DNA from: Elysia chlorotica
Taxonomy: Eukaryota > Mollusca > Gastropoda > Plakobranchidae
Reading direction: 5' to 3'
NCBI GenBank assembly: GCA_003991915.1
Contig: RQTK01000213.1
Span: 446,130-510,129, forward strand
Length of the DNA: 64,000 nt
In this document: positions 1 through 29,514 of the stretch, piece after piece
Layout of the letters: each line of letters opens with the position of its first letter
Numbering within the stretch: position 1 is the first letter of the stretch
Translations under genes and position numbers: made by a program
Notes under the pieces: model-generated
The model's input: the letters and a program-made list of their open reading frames with translations, nothing else
Told to the model about the DNA's origin: nothing
Database searches by the model: none

Positions 1-77
<77 letters not shown>
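1..77. repeat. (AAT)n microsatellite
   Basis: A near-perfect run of about 25 AAT units opens the window. It lies in the intron upstream of the first visible FREM2-like exon, whose acceptor is at 190-191. Confidence 0.95.
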
Positions 78-78
<1 letters not shown>

Positions 79-191
79 GAAAAAAATAAATTAAACCAAT
101 ACATTATTAGTACCTGACATATTTCTTTTCACATGAAAGTCATTAATAAAACTAATGCGTCATCTTTCTACACATATCTTCCACCTCCTAG

Positions 192-441
192 GTCCTCAAC
201 ATCAAACAGTCGTACGTGTCCATGCGCGTGCCCTTGTATGTGTCTTACGTGTTCCACTCGCCAGTGGCCAGGGGCGGCTGGTTGCACTACGACATGACGT
301 CCCAGCTTCAGCTGACCTTCGTGTATGACACAGCCATCTTGTGGCAGAACGGCATCAGCAGCCCGGAGAGCGAGGCCGGCTTGCAGGGTGAGGGGGGAGG
401 AGATTAGTCTTTGAGATAAGAAAAAAGGGATGGAGAGAGAA

Positions 442-478
<37 letters not shown>

Positions 479-517
479 TGAAAGGATACATAGTGATAGA
501 GAGAGATGAAGAGAGAA

Positions 518-569
<52 letters not shown>

Positions 570-3500
570 AAGGATACATAGTGATAGAGAGAGATGAAGA
601 GAGAAAGAGAGAGTGAAGAAAAGAGATAGATCGAGAGAGGAGGATGGACATAATAAGAGACAGAGAGAAAGAAGGACTAAAATCAGAAAAAGAAGCGAAG
701 AATGTCGAAATAAAGGTTGAGGTGCGGAGAGGAAATGAAAGAGAGGGTCAGAACCAGAGTTGTGGTACAGGGAATGAAATATTGAATTGAATTCATTTGT
801 AACTTTAAATATGAATCAGGAAAGACATCCCAGTGAGAGGGAAACGCGTTTAAATAATAAAAAAAATACTGGTGCTCGAAAATATTCGTGTGATTTTCAC
901 AAAATACCACCACTCTAATTATAGTCTATTTAATCTTCAATATTCCTTCTTCTCAGGTTATGTATATCCTACGAGCATGCGTATCAGAGACGACGGTCGA
1001 CTTGTGGTATCCTTCCGCACGGAGGCCAGGTTCAGGGGTCAATTCGTAGCATCACATCCGGGGTCTACCCTTGAGTCTATGGTCTCTTCGCCTGATCATC
1101 CGGATCTCACCTTTGGTCTCCAGCTTATCCGCAGCGACCCGACCTTTGACCAGCCAAACCAGGAGTGGAGCTTTGTTTCAGATCTCTCGGTGAGGAGGTT
1201 TCACTGTCAAGTTATTACTCAATAATCTTTTTCATAATTATATTAAAAAGAACGCGACTCATGTGTACAGAAAACAACAAAACAAAACAAAAATATCAAA
1301 ATAATGCATGTTGTTCAGATCGCGTTTATAAACCACCGTGTTATATATGAATGTTTTGATTTGTAAACACAATGAAACAGTGCTAAAAAAAATTAATGAT
1401 TTTTGTGATTTTTTTTTTATCAATTTAGGAAAAAACTTTTACAGGAACTAAAATGTTCCTTGCTTTTTTCTCACAAAGAACATTTTTCCATTTCATCATT
1501 AATTGTGTCCTTGATCTCATGCCTAAAGTGTATAATATTCTACAAGCGTGTCATTAATAAAAAAAAATTAATAGGTAAATGAATAATGGAGTGTTATTAT
1601 GCTATTACAAAACAGACGTCGTATAATCAAATAAATAAAGCAAGGATTGTCTGCCTCCTCCTCCTCCGCTGTAGATCCGAGATTACTCGGGGATGTTCAG
1701 CATCCAGCTGATTCCCTGCACGACGTCCCTGGACCAGGAATACACGCAGCCCATCTCGTGCACCCCCCCCCCCCCCACATAAAACAATATCAAATACATG
1801 TTATCCAGATCGCGTTATAAACCACCTTGTTAATATTTGCGTGAATATATTGATTAATAAACACAATGAGGCGATTTGTTTTTAGGAGTGTAGGGAGTAT
1901 TGCTATTATTAATTTTTAATGATTCTGTACATTTTTTTTATCAGTTTGGAAAAAAAAATTGTACAGGAACAGAAATCTTTCTTGCTTTTTTTCTTACACG
2001 AAGAGCATTTTCTTCTATTTCATTTTAATTAAGAACGTGTTACTTCACTAAGTATTGAACTTTGATCAAATGCCTGAAGTATATAATATTCTGCAAGCGT
2101 GTCATTAATAAAACAATTAATAGGTAAATGAGTAATTGAGTGTTATTATTACAAAACAGACGTCTCATAATCAAATAAATAAAGCAAGGATTATCTGCCT
2201 CTCCCTACGCTGTAGATCCGAGATTACTCGGGGATGTTCAGCATCCAGCTCATTCCCTGCACGACGTCCCTGGACCAGGAATACACGCAGCCCATCTCGT
2301 GCAGCCCCAGGGAGCCACTCGGCTTCGACCTGCCCATCCGGTTCCAGCAGGTTAGCGATCCGGTTCCGGCCCGGTTTAGCCTGGATACGGATTTCCATCT
2401 GATGAGGAAGAGAGAGACCTGGCTCTCAGAGGACCTCATGGCGGGACGAGAAGACAGTGATGTGGTTTTTCTGCCATGTGAGTTGCTGTTAGTTATACTT
2501 GCTATTGTTATTGCTGCTGTTGAGTTTTGTCCCAGTGTCCTCTTTGATGATTGTTTAACGTTGTAGAATGTGACCGGATAACTGACTACTTTAAATACCC
2601 ATCCCCCAACTCGCTCTCCTTTAATTTGTCGGTGTCTTTCTATCCCTCTTTTCCACAGGCCGCTCTGTCCATTCTTATGTAATAAGTTATAAACCATTTC
2701 TTCTATTTTGTTTTAGCCGACAGAATATATGGCCGTATCAGCGTCGATCCAGTGCAAGATCTTGGAAACTCTTTCTATCTGTCCGTGGAGAAAGTATTCC
2801 TCTGCTCCGGTAAGGACGGCTACATTCCTAAATATGACCCCGACAATCTTGAGTTTGGCTGCGTGGCTGAGTCGCCAAATCTGCAGTACACCTTCAAAAT
2901 TTTGGTGAGTTGGTTGGATGCCTTACAAGCTATGGATAATAAGATGTTATGGTAGGGCTTTCTTTATACCACAATAAGAATGGGCGTGAATATTGAGAAA
3001 ATGCGGGAGAAAACTATTTTGCTCTGCATTCCTCCTATTATAACCCTCTAAACACTTGGTTAATGCACTGTAATATCATGTTTTAAAAACACTGAGCCAA
3101 AAAAAGCTATTCTTTCTTTATCTTTGTAGGTCATGATACTATTGGGAAATGAATTTGCCAATCCTATGCAAATATTTAAGCGCATGTTTAAAATATACTT
3201 ATTGCCTTTTTTAATTTACTGATTTTGTTTAAAGTATAAAACACCCCCAGTAGAAAGAGTGAATTCTTTAAAACTACAACTATGACTGAATATAATTTTA
3301 TAACAACTTTTAGTTGTGTTTCATACTTTACTTTGAAACTGCTGTTTGGAAGTAGATAGTAGCATTATTTTTTTTTTCCTGAAACTGAAGATTGACGATA
3401 CATCCATTTTATATATTTCCAGGACAAAGGTGCTCCTTTCACGGTGGTTGAAAAGTTCAGGGACATCTCGTTCGATGCTAAACTGGCGGTGGATGACATT

Positions 3501-4742
3501 GATGCTGTCCCAATGACCAGAATTCCTGGCATGGATGGATTCTCTCTCGCGTGTCAACCCATCTTTCAGGTAATTGCTCATTTGGCTGTTATAATTATTT
3601 GTATTTTTTATTAATTAATTACTACCTACACATTATTATTTCCACAAGTTGCATACATCAGCTGACATTCGAATCATGGATGTCCATGTCGCCAGTTAAT
3701 GTATTGAATGACTAAGATATCGGTCTCATGTCTTGAAAACGACGAATTGTATCTGCTACCTGGATAGAGTAGCCAGCCCACATTGAATATTAATGTTGTG
3801 TAATGAAGCATAAAAGAATCATTTTCGTTACTGATAAAAAAAACATTGACAGGATTCCTAGGTAGTTCAGTCAGTAATGCTATTACTGTTTGGGCAATAG
3901 ACTCAAACAGTGTCTCAGTATCCATACAGGATAGTATTTCAGTTAAGCTACTCTCTTAGACGATGTAGTCTGAGCGACATATTCTTATGTCTGTTACAAA
4001 GCATCGCAACAAAAAAGCAATATCATTTGAGTATTTGAATAGAAGAATAGTTTTTTTACCAAATGACACCGCCTAGATCTCTGAAATACGTCGGGTTTTT
4101 TTCAATGTGTGCCGTGACTGCAAACACGTTGTCTTGTATAACTACTTTCCTACATGGAATTCTGTGGGGTACTTAAGTGTTATAAGGAAGAAGTCTAATA
4201 TCTTTTGTATCCCCTTCTAGGTGGACTCTGGTCGCCAATGGTTCTTGCACGCCATCTACACCGTGCGCTCCATGCAGAAGTCCGGCCGGGGTATTGGCAA
4301 GCGCAGCGTGGATGAAGTCCAGTACCACCACGCAGTCATGGGCGCTGCCCACAAACTGACCACAGGCCTCCACAGATCCAGGACCAAGCGGTCAGAGGCG
4401 GACGTCGCGGGTGTGGGCGAGGACGGCAAAGGCACGAACATGGCCCTGGTCCAGCTGGACCCTGACGGCGCGGCCCAGGACGGAGGGGACATACTGCTCG
4501 ACTCCACGGTGACCAAATCTTCCAAAGTCCCCATCATTCCAATCCTCATCGCCATCATCGTCGTGCTCATCATTGCTTCTTGCATCTTCTTTGTTATTTT
4601 CTTCGTGAGGCGGCGCCGGAAATCTGCTTCCCCTCCGCCTTCCCCCGCAGGAACAATCACGGTGGTAAAGAACGGACATGTTAAAGTTCTGGGTACATCG
4701 AGATTTGTCACCTACAGCGATGACGACAGGACTGAGGTATAA
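192..4742 (+). CDS. FREM2: FREM2/FRAS1-like extracellular matrix protein, C-terminal six exons (partial)
   Basis: The gene begins upstream of the window. Exons with GT..AG borders and matching phases are 192-387, 957-1189, 2216-2477, 2717-2904, 3423-3569 and 4221-4742, giving 515 residues and a TAA stop. Stretches such as [63 protein letters not shown] and [13 protein letters not shown] match, from memory, the region of vertebrate FREM2 after the Calx-beta repeats. A dibasic RTKR site (fragment residues about 396-399) fits furin-type processing. One hydrophobic helix follows (about 445-471), then a basic RRRRK stop-transfer and a cytoplasmic tail ending DRTEV, a class I PDZ ligand. In vertebrates FRAS1, FREM1 and FREM2 form a basement-membrane adhesion complex, and the PDZ tail is bound by GRIP1. 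FREM2 is favoured over FRAS1 by the match. A truncated duplicate of exon 3 lies in the preceding intron. Confidence 0.9.
430..670. repeat. GA-rich tract with an internal duplicated block
   Basis: A purine-rich GA repeat lies in the first visible FREM2-like intron. A block starting GATGAAAGGATACATAG occurs twice (about 475 and 565), so the tract grew partly by duplication of an interrupted unit. Confidence 0.85.
1280..2303 (+). repeat. Direct tandem duplication of intron plus exon start in the FREM2-like gene
   Basis: Two diverged copies lie head to tail, about 1280-1762 and 1780-2303, offset by 541 bases and separated by a poly-C run. Both share the block around CAGATCGCGTT, the T-rich middle, the intron end CTGTAG and the first about 88 bases of exon 3 of the FREM2-like gene. 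Only the second copy continues into a complete exon. Confidence 0.9.
1675..1762 (+). pseudogene. Truncated copy of FREM2-like exon 3
   Basis: This starts right after an intact TGTAG acceptor and reads in frame as [11 protein letters not shown] and onward, nearly the same as the true exon at 2216. It stops being exon-like where it runs into poly-C at about 1763, after the residues QPISC. It has no matching donor, so it should not give a productive exon. It could still act as a decoy acceptor for the upstream exon. Confidence 0.85.
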
Positions 4743-21606
<16,864 letters not shown>

Positions 21607-22939
21607 CTTGGGATGGGCAGTGTGCCCGAGTAGTAGAGTTTAACTCAATGAACGTGCAGGTATCTGTGAGAGAAAATTGAATCTTTATTAATAATTTTTA
21701 TACTTAAAGCTTTGTCTTAAGAAGCGAGCTAAGACTTCACATTATGCGGTGCGTGTGATAGCTGTTTAGAACAGTACCTCATGCAGTTATGAGGCTACAA
21801 TATAGCCGTAACTGTGCTGATCTGCCGTAGAACAAACTCATACCGGTTAGTGGGTGCATGAATTCTTTTGTGGTAATCTTTTTAGGACCTTCACAGATTA
21901 AACAGGGCTGACTAGGATATTTAAAGATTGAGAAAACTTAGGAACTATTGGAGCAATGTCAGCAATTGCCTCTTTTTGAAGCAATAACTATATACGCTTA
22001 GTTGTGTCTGTAGTGTTTGATGGGTCTTTTGTTGTTTGATACGTATTTTGCTGTTTCATGAATCTTGTAATCCTTTAATACTGTTAGTACCCTACGGTTG
22101 TGACAGCAAAGGATTGAGTGCTATATAACAAGTTAAAAAGTTCATTGTACAGTGAGACTCAAATTTTAGCTAAGAGATTGAATATACATTCAGAAGCTAA
22201 TTATTTTGTTGACCAGCTAAGTTTCCCCTTTTCAAGGCCAGGGATAAAATGTTGCTCTTAAGTTATAGCATGGAAATGCGACTGTAACGGCAATGGAAAT
22301 ATAATGCATGTTATTACGTGAAAGCTGATCTAACCGGTAGTCCCAGATTAAAGATCCTATTACTTCGTCTTGGTCTTTCATTAGACACAAATCCTAGTAT
22401 CCCCGCATAGTCTACATGATGTAGCACAACATGCCAAACGCCAGTCTTTGCAACGGTGACGATGGTCATAAGGAAACCAACTAAAACCCCATAGTCTACC
22501 TCTATATTATCCACATTAGACAAAGAATCATACGCTTCTGTTGTCAAATCTGGAACCGGTTTCCTTAGACTGATTATATAAGACCAAGGTCCTGGTGCTG
22601 TTTACGCCTGACGGTCCACAATTGGTCACTGGTTTGGTTCTTACTTCTTGACGGCCTTGAAATTAATTATGTGTCTTCACGTAGCAGTTGACACGTGATG
22701 TAATGGTCATTCTTGCCCTTACAGAAGGAACAGCATAATTTATGAATTGTTTCACTTGGTACTTTAATAAAGAGAGCTAGAGAGCTTACGATAGCACACC
22801 GAGAAGAACTGTCTAATAATATGTTACTTTAAACAATATGTGTACAACAAAGGGGAATGGGGTTATCCCAGACGGCAATCCTCGTTTATGTTTATGTATA
22901 CCCTTCACGTTTCCTGGGTTATCCGTAGCACTGGGCCCC

Positions 22940-23135
22940 GGCTCAGATTCGAACCTCGGACCGCCTCCTCGTCAGTCCAGGCAAATAGATCAGAAAAGAT
23001 GGCCGGCTTGTTGTACTGATGTGAGGCTTCCAGTGGGACATTCAATCATTCAATTAATTAGTGGCATCCAATCGCTGAGTAAGACTGGCTGAGACTGAAG
23101 TCCTAGTATCCCCGTCATGTCTGTTTGACAGTTCA
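22940..23135. mobile_element. Degenerate SINE fragments
   Basis: At 22948-22970 the minus strand carries GGTCCGAGGTTCGAATCTG, a B-box tRNA head. At about 23080-23130 the plus strand reads GGCTGAGACTGAAGTCC then TAGTATCCCCGTCATGTC, like the body of the family at 20713. A related TAGTATCCCCG block sits near 22395. These appear to be broken copies in mixed orientation. Confidence 0.45.
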
Positions 23136-24857
23136 CTGTTGGTGGGTTACGGGTCGTTGAGTTAGCTGAGTCAAATAGCGGTGAATCTCGATTGAACTGC
23201 TGTAAAACAATACACATCACATATCCTGATTGCAGCCACACTCCAAGAACGGGTAACAGCAAGTATCAATCTAGATGCCAACTTCAGTTTTATTTTATAT
23301 TTTCGTAGTTATATAAAAGAATTTTTTTTGTAAAATTAATATCTATTTTCTCACATATAAAATGTTCGCTCTTACCCAAATTGTACGAAGTACAGCTTTG
23401 TCTCCACCGATTCTGAAAGTAATTTAAGTTTTTTAACTTAATATCCCAGTCAGCAGAGGACGCATGTAATGTCTATAGGGTCACCCTGCATTATGTCCAA
23501 TGCCTCGGTAGCCAACACAGGACAAACTCCATATCATGTGCTAGCCACTGCCTAAGATAAGAAACCACAATATGACCTAAATCTTACCTAACCGTGATTA
23601 AATTATACAACACAAAACTTTAAAACTAAAGACTTACCAAAAACAAATTGTGTCCGATAAGGTTGGGTCTTAATTTTTCTTAGGTAAGGTCGCTTTCAAA
23701 GGGAAATCACAGGAACGGTCATGGTCATTTTGGTCCAGTTAGAATAAGATATAGCACTGTTTTGCTACACCAAGTAGTGTTATAAAACTTCACAATATTT
23801 TAATAAAGAAAAAAATAAGTAAAAAAAAAGCCAGAGAGCAATGAAGGTTGAAAGACAGATAAAAGGTATAAGAGAGAGTAACAAAAAGATAGGTTACAGG
23901 AGAGAATGAGAGATAGCGGTATGGAAGAGGGGAAATGAAGAGAGGGGAGCAATTGAAGTAGGAGGAGATGGAGAAATAGATATACAAAAATTGAGATAAA
24001 TTGTTTTAGTAGACGAGGCATATTATAGATCCAGGTTAACAACAAACCTTCAGTATCACTGCGAATGAAAGAGAAGGGATGATTTGAAAATGCCATGGGA
24101 ATGGGAAAAATAAAAAAAAGTCTAATAAACATAGAGAACCTTACATATTTAAACCCTTTTAAAAGTTAACAATGCACTGGAGTAAGAAGAAGAAAACAAA
24201 AACAATAAACAAAATGATAGAAAGAAAGTCAGAGAAGGAAATCGAGAGGTATAAATGACAGTCATTGCGGATGTTTTGTGCTCGGAATATAAGTTTTTGT
24301 TATCATTTATGCAAATGAAATCTTTTTAAGAGAGACACACAGACAGGCGGGCGGACAGCTAGTCAGAGAGATAGGCAGACAAAACGACAGAGAGACAGAG
24401 ACAGACAGAGGCAAAAAGAGGGTCAGATGGAGATCGTGAGAAAACAAGACCAATTCGTTCATACATTGCCTCTAAACACAGAGCTCCATTCCCATCAAAT
24501 TATCATGAAAATTTAGGGACACTATATCTATCAAAACACAGCTCTAAGAAATGACATAAAAAGATATTTAAAAAAATTAAACCGATAGAGTGAGAGACAG
24601 ACAAGCACAAAAACACACACGCATACATTCAGAAGCAGCGATAAAATAAGAAAGCTTAAAGCAGTTCTTGGATAAGGAAACTTTTATACGTTGGGTTTAA
24701 GTGTCAACTTCGTTTACAACAATAGTCATATTTTTGCGCCCATTACAAATTACTTGGAAATCTTTGGGCACATTTAAGTTGTGAAAGAACCAAAGAGAAA
24801 GAATATGACAAGGTGAGAATGCAGATAAATAAACATAAGGGGTCTGTAGAGAGAATG

Positions 24858-25040
<183 letters not shown>

Positions 25041-26639
25041 AGACAGGCAAAGACAGGCAAAGACACAATCAGAGGGAGGGCTAGAGCGAAAGAAAGAGGG
25101 TGAGAATATATACTTTACCTCAGTGATGATGTCACTGAAACCAGCCTAATCCACACAAATGGTGTTGACTATTGCCTTTACATGTCCTTTACCTCAAAAT
25201 GCAATTGGCGTATAATTATCCACATCTCTTAAAATTGAAGTTCTTATCGAAATAGGCTCTGTTACGGTTGGCTTTTATGGATATAATTGGTAGCTGGAGC
25301 GGTTCATAGAAGGCCCACCGACCTTGTGCATTTTGTCGTATGTCCTATGAAGGTATGGAAAATGTAGTTTTCATTTCTCGTAAATCCAACCTTAATATTA
25401 TTTTGACATTGGGTAGACATACGACAATTGCATTCTAAAGTAATAACATTATGTAAACTTTTATTTTTAGCTTATTAACTACTGATATTCATTAAAAAGC
25501 AATGGAATGACATTGTTAATTCACATGAAACTTAAAGCATTAGAGGATTTTAAAGTTGCACTTTCGTAAGTTTATTTATGTTAGTAAAGGACACATAAAA
25601 TAAGCCTGTGTTTCATTGATGGCTTAACTCATCAAATTGCATTATAATTATATACCGTGAATTCAAGGGAAAAGGCAATGGCATGTGATCTTGAGTTTTA
25701 TATATAACGCCCACAAACTGCACGCCACTGTGGATGTTTGTTTTTACTTCGCAAAGGAAACATGTAAAAATGCAGACAAAGAAAGAACCAAAATCAATTA
25801 TGATCGAACAATGCCTTAAGAATCTAAAGACCAGAATTAAGTCTTCTTATGATACCCCACAAAGTTATCCAGTACAGTAGGAGAAAAAAAAAACGACGCG
25901 GGGCAATAATTTGAGTTTGAAAATAGTTTTCATAGAAATGAAAGCGACGCTTTTAGTAAAGTTGTTTTTCTCTTAAGTTGACAATCATAAATAAATAAAT
26001 AAAAGAAAATTTTACAGATTGATGGATTTATTAAAAATTATCTTAAGGTGCTCCCACAGATAGGTTAACAACACATACAACATTATACTATGTTTAAAGG
26101 GCACAAGCTCGTCTTAAACTTGCTGAATTAAAATGTGAGTAGCCCATGAGGACTACATCAGCCAACAAAGTTTCAAACGGTTGAAGAAGTGTGCGCTCTG
26201 CACAGCGTCGAATAATTGGATCGCTCTAACGACCAACTCACATTAATTTAACCTCAACGTAACCTAGTTCTGTGACATCATTGGCACAACTCACGCTGCG
26301 CCATCTGCAGTTTGATTTTAATTTGGGCAAAACTGGGTTAGTTAGTTTCAATGCTTTGCAAAGTATGCTAGGGTGTCAAGGTTAATGGGATCTAATTCCC
26401 TGAACGGCTGTAGACACGCTCTATTAAACGCCAACTATTGATTTTCAGCATGTCAGTACAGCCAGGAAACTAGTGTTTGTGTATATATAGGCTAAACTTT
26501 CACCAAACCGACTCATATACTGCCTTGACAAAAAACTTTTTTCCGTCGAGACGTATAGAAGCAGTCATTTTTGTTGAGATCAACATCGTATATGAAACAG
26601 GCAACAAACAGCTGATATGATGATACAAAACTGGACTTG

Positions 26640-26960
26640 AAATAGACAAAGGTAAAAGCAAATGAACAGAATGAAGACGAGAGGAGAAAGAAGAATCACA
26701 CGAAGCCAGAAAGAGAAAGAGTTTTAGGAGAGAAAAAGAGGAAGCGAGGAGAGAAGGAAATAGAGGCAAAGAAGAGTTTGGATAAGACTAAGGCAGAGGA
26801 GAAAAAGAAAGAGGCGAAGAAGAGACAATGGAGAGACTGAGGAGAAGGGTGCAAAGCAGAGGGGCAGAAGAAACAAAGGAAACATGGGGGGAGGGGGAGA
26901 CGGGGAAGGTGAAACGTGGCGAAGGGGAAAGTAACAATTAAGAGGTAGTTGAAAAGAGAA
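26640..26960. other. Long purine-rich strand, not a simple repeat
   Basis: About 320 bases are overwhelmingly A and G on the plus strand without a regular period. The minus-strand open frames of Ser, Phe, Leu and Pro follow from this composition and are not supported as genes. A similar, weaker stretch lies at 23810-24260. Confidence 0.75.
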
Positions 26961-27946
26961 AGAAAACATTGAAAGAACAATAAATGTCTAGAAATAACTA
27001 TCAATTTCGAGCAAAAAAAGTGTTGCCACTACAAGAAGGATAAAGAATGGAAAAGGATTATTCATAACTTTGCAGTTTTTATATATTAAGTTGATATTCG
27101 TAAAAAAAAAAGGGGGGGGGGGGATTCCCTAAATGCTACTCATTTGCCGAAATTATCAAACCATATACAATGTATAATATGATTAAAAAAATAAAAAATA
27201 AATACTTACCAGCGTCAGGAGAATAAAAATAGATTGCTAGGAACGTATCAAAACAATCAGTTATATTACACTCAGTAAAATGTTCCATTACAAAGTAGAA
27301 CACAATCTTTAAAGTAAAATATTAGATGTACATGTTATCTAATCACCCCCGGTTTTCCTTTCTACAATGGAGATACTTGTCCAGCACAGGGATACCAGTC
27401 TACTTGTAATAATGAGGTCAGGTGAGGCCAATGTCCGCCCTGACCAGACCGTTGGTCTAGGGCTGTTACGAACAATTAATTCTTCTCTGCCGGCATTTAC
27501 TTATTACGCTAAATAAATTCCTGAAAGGTTAGTAGTGGAGAACCTTATTTCTTCATTATACAACAGTCACTCGCACGTCTTCTGAATTCGAAAAAAAGTC
27601 AAAATTTGGATATTGTGTGTGTGTTTTTTTATTATAATTTTAAATGTAATGGATTTTTTAAACATGAATTCGGATATTTCTTTGTCTTAATCAAGCTAGC
27701 GTTAATTAATTATACTAATTTGGGCAAACGTTAGGATTGATTATAGACTATGTAATTTATTTCTAACTTACTCTATAATGTTGTGACCGCTGTTATTCTT
27801 TCTGCTATTACTGGTACTTATGTTGGAAATACAACTGCTAATATTGCTATTTTCATTACTGCCAATGCTATTTCCCCTGTTACTTCTGCTACAGGTGATA
27901 TTAATGCTAATAATGTACATGTTGCTTTTTTCTATTACTAATGCTA

Positions 27947-27979
27947 CTACTACTACTACTGCTACTACTACTACTACTG

Positions 27980-28039
<60 letters not shown>

Positions 28040-28040
28040 G
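27947..28040. repeat. (CTA)n microsatellite interrupted by an insertion
   Basis: CTA repeats run to 28040 and resume as AACTACTACTACTACTAAT at 28356. The tRNA-like inverted element therefore sits inside a former CTA array. Confidence 0.9.
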
Positions 28041-28119
28041 ACGGAGCTAGACCTAGGGACCAAATAATGATGCGAGCGACTGAGGGAATAAGGTGAAAAT
28101 AGGTTAGAAAGGGACAGCC

Positions 28120-28355
28120 ACAAACCTAGGTCTAGCTTAGACCAACAGATAAGACAAGTAGACAAAGACACATTTTTAGACAAATGACATGGACGGGGAT
28201 CGAACCCGCACCTTCTACTCGGCACCCATCGCCTTGCCAAGGCGAAGACCAGTGTGCTTAACCACTCTGCCATCGGCTTTCACCATGTCATTTGTCTAAA
28301 AATGTGTCTTTGTCTACTTGTCTTATCTGTTGGTCTAAGCTAGACCTAGGTTTGT
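28120..28355 (-). mobile_element. tRNA-like sequence between perfect 73-bp inverted repeats
   Basis: Arms 28120-28192 and 28283-28355 are exact reverse complements. The 90-base centre, read on the minus strand, has an A-box TGGCAGAGTGG (28272-28262), a B-box GGTTCGATCCC (28206-28196), a T-arm with a 7-base loop, and an anticodon-like hairpin TCGCC/GGCGA with loop TTGGCAA. The inner arm ends GACATGG and CCATGTC pair like an acceptor stem right after the T-arm, but ten extra bases precede the A-box and the D-region is too long. It is therefore not a normal tRNA. Likely a pol III SINE or a foldback element derived from one. Confidence 0.8.
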
Positions 28356-29142
28356 AACTACTACTACTACTAATACCACTACTTTTTTGGCATTCCAAAA
28401 TTGCCACATATGGATAACTTTAGTTATGATATAAAATACATCTATGCTTTAAAAAGCTCTAGGTATAGTTTGAAATCGTCAACTAATAAACGAAAAGAGA
28501 GCAGTAATAATTGCCGGCGAAAATTTGATCTCGTTAACATAGAACTTCCATCGACAGCTCACCTGAGAACATTACAAAAAGGAGAAAAAAGGATTGTGAT
28601 GATTTTAAAATAATAGTTTTTACAAATTAATGGCTAAATTTTATTTCAAGACATACAAAAAATTCCATCTTTGGACCAATCTGTTAATCAAATACCTCTC
28701 AACATAAACCCTAAGACAACTGCACAGCTTTCTACACAAATAAAAACGACATTAAATTGAGTGCAAAAGATAGAAACTAAAAAACGGCAAATGGATTAAA
28801 AAAACAACAACAACACAATCAACGTAGAGAAGGAAAGCATAGAGACAAGACCAAATAAGAAGAATGAAGACCGAAACAATTTAAACGTTAGAGAGAGAGA
28901 GAGAGAAGGATAAAAACCTAAGCAATTTTTTTTATACAAGAGGCATTTTAACAGCATCAATATATACCACTTTAATTACCTTATTAGTGAATCCCTTCAT
29001 ACTTGGGAATCGAAAGCAAATGGTGCACTATATCTTTAAATATTTGTACATACGTGTGTCAGTCCGTCTGCTTGTCTGCACACATCCTTTCTGTCTTTGT
29101 ATGTATGTTTTTCTCTTTCTCAATCAGTCACTGTCTCAGTCT

Positions 29143-29278
<136 letters not shown>

Positions 29279-29435
29279 CACAATCAAATTCTTAGGCTTG
29301 AAATACAATCGTTATGCAAACAAACAAGATAATGTACATACATCTAGTCAATACGCTACCCAAAAAGTTACGCACCTAAAAAAGGTGAGGAAATGAATAG
29401 ATCAACTTATAGTACAATGCGTTACACTCTCTATT

Positions 29436-29514
<79 letters not shown>

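Noticed and set aside
27974-28273. A 99-aa minus-strand frame beginning MAEWLSTLV
   Set aside because: It is the translated tRNA-like core plus the CTA repeat, a common false gene in animal genomes.
28193-28282. A functional tRNA-Ala (GGC) gene
   Set aside because: The anticodon-like arm and T-arm look good, but ten extra bases precede the A-box and the D-region is too long, so it does not fold as a normal tRNA.
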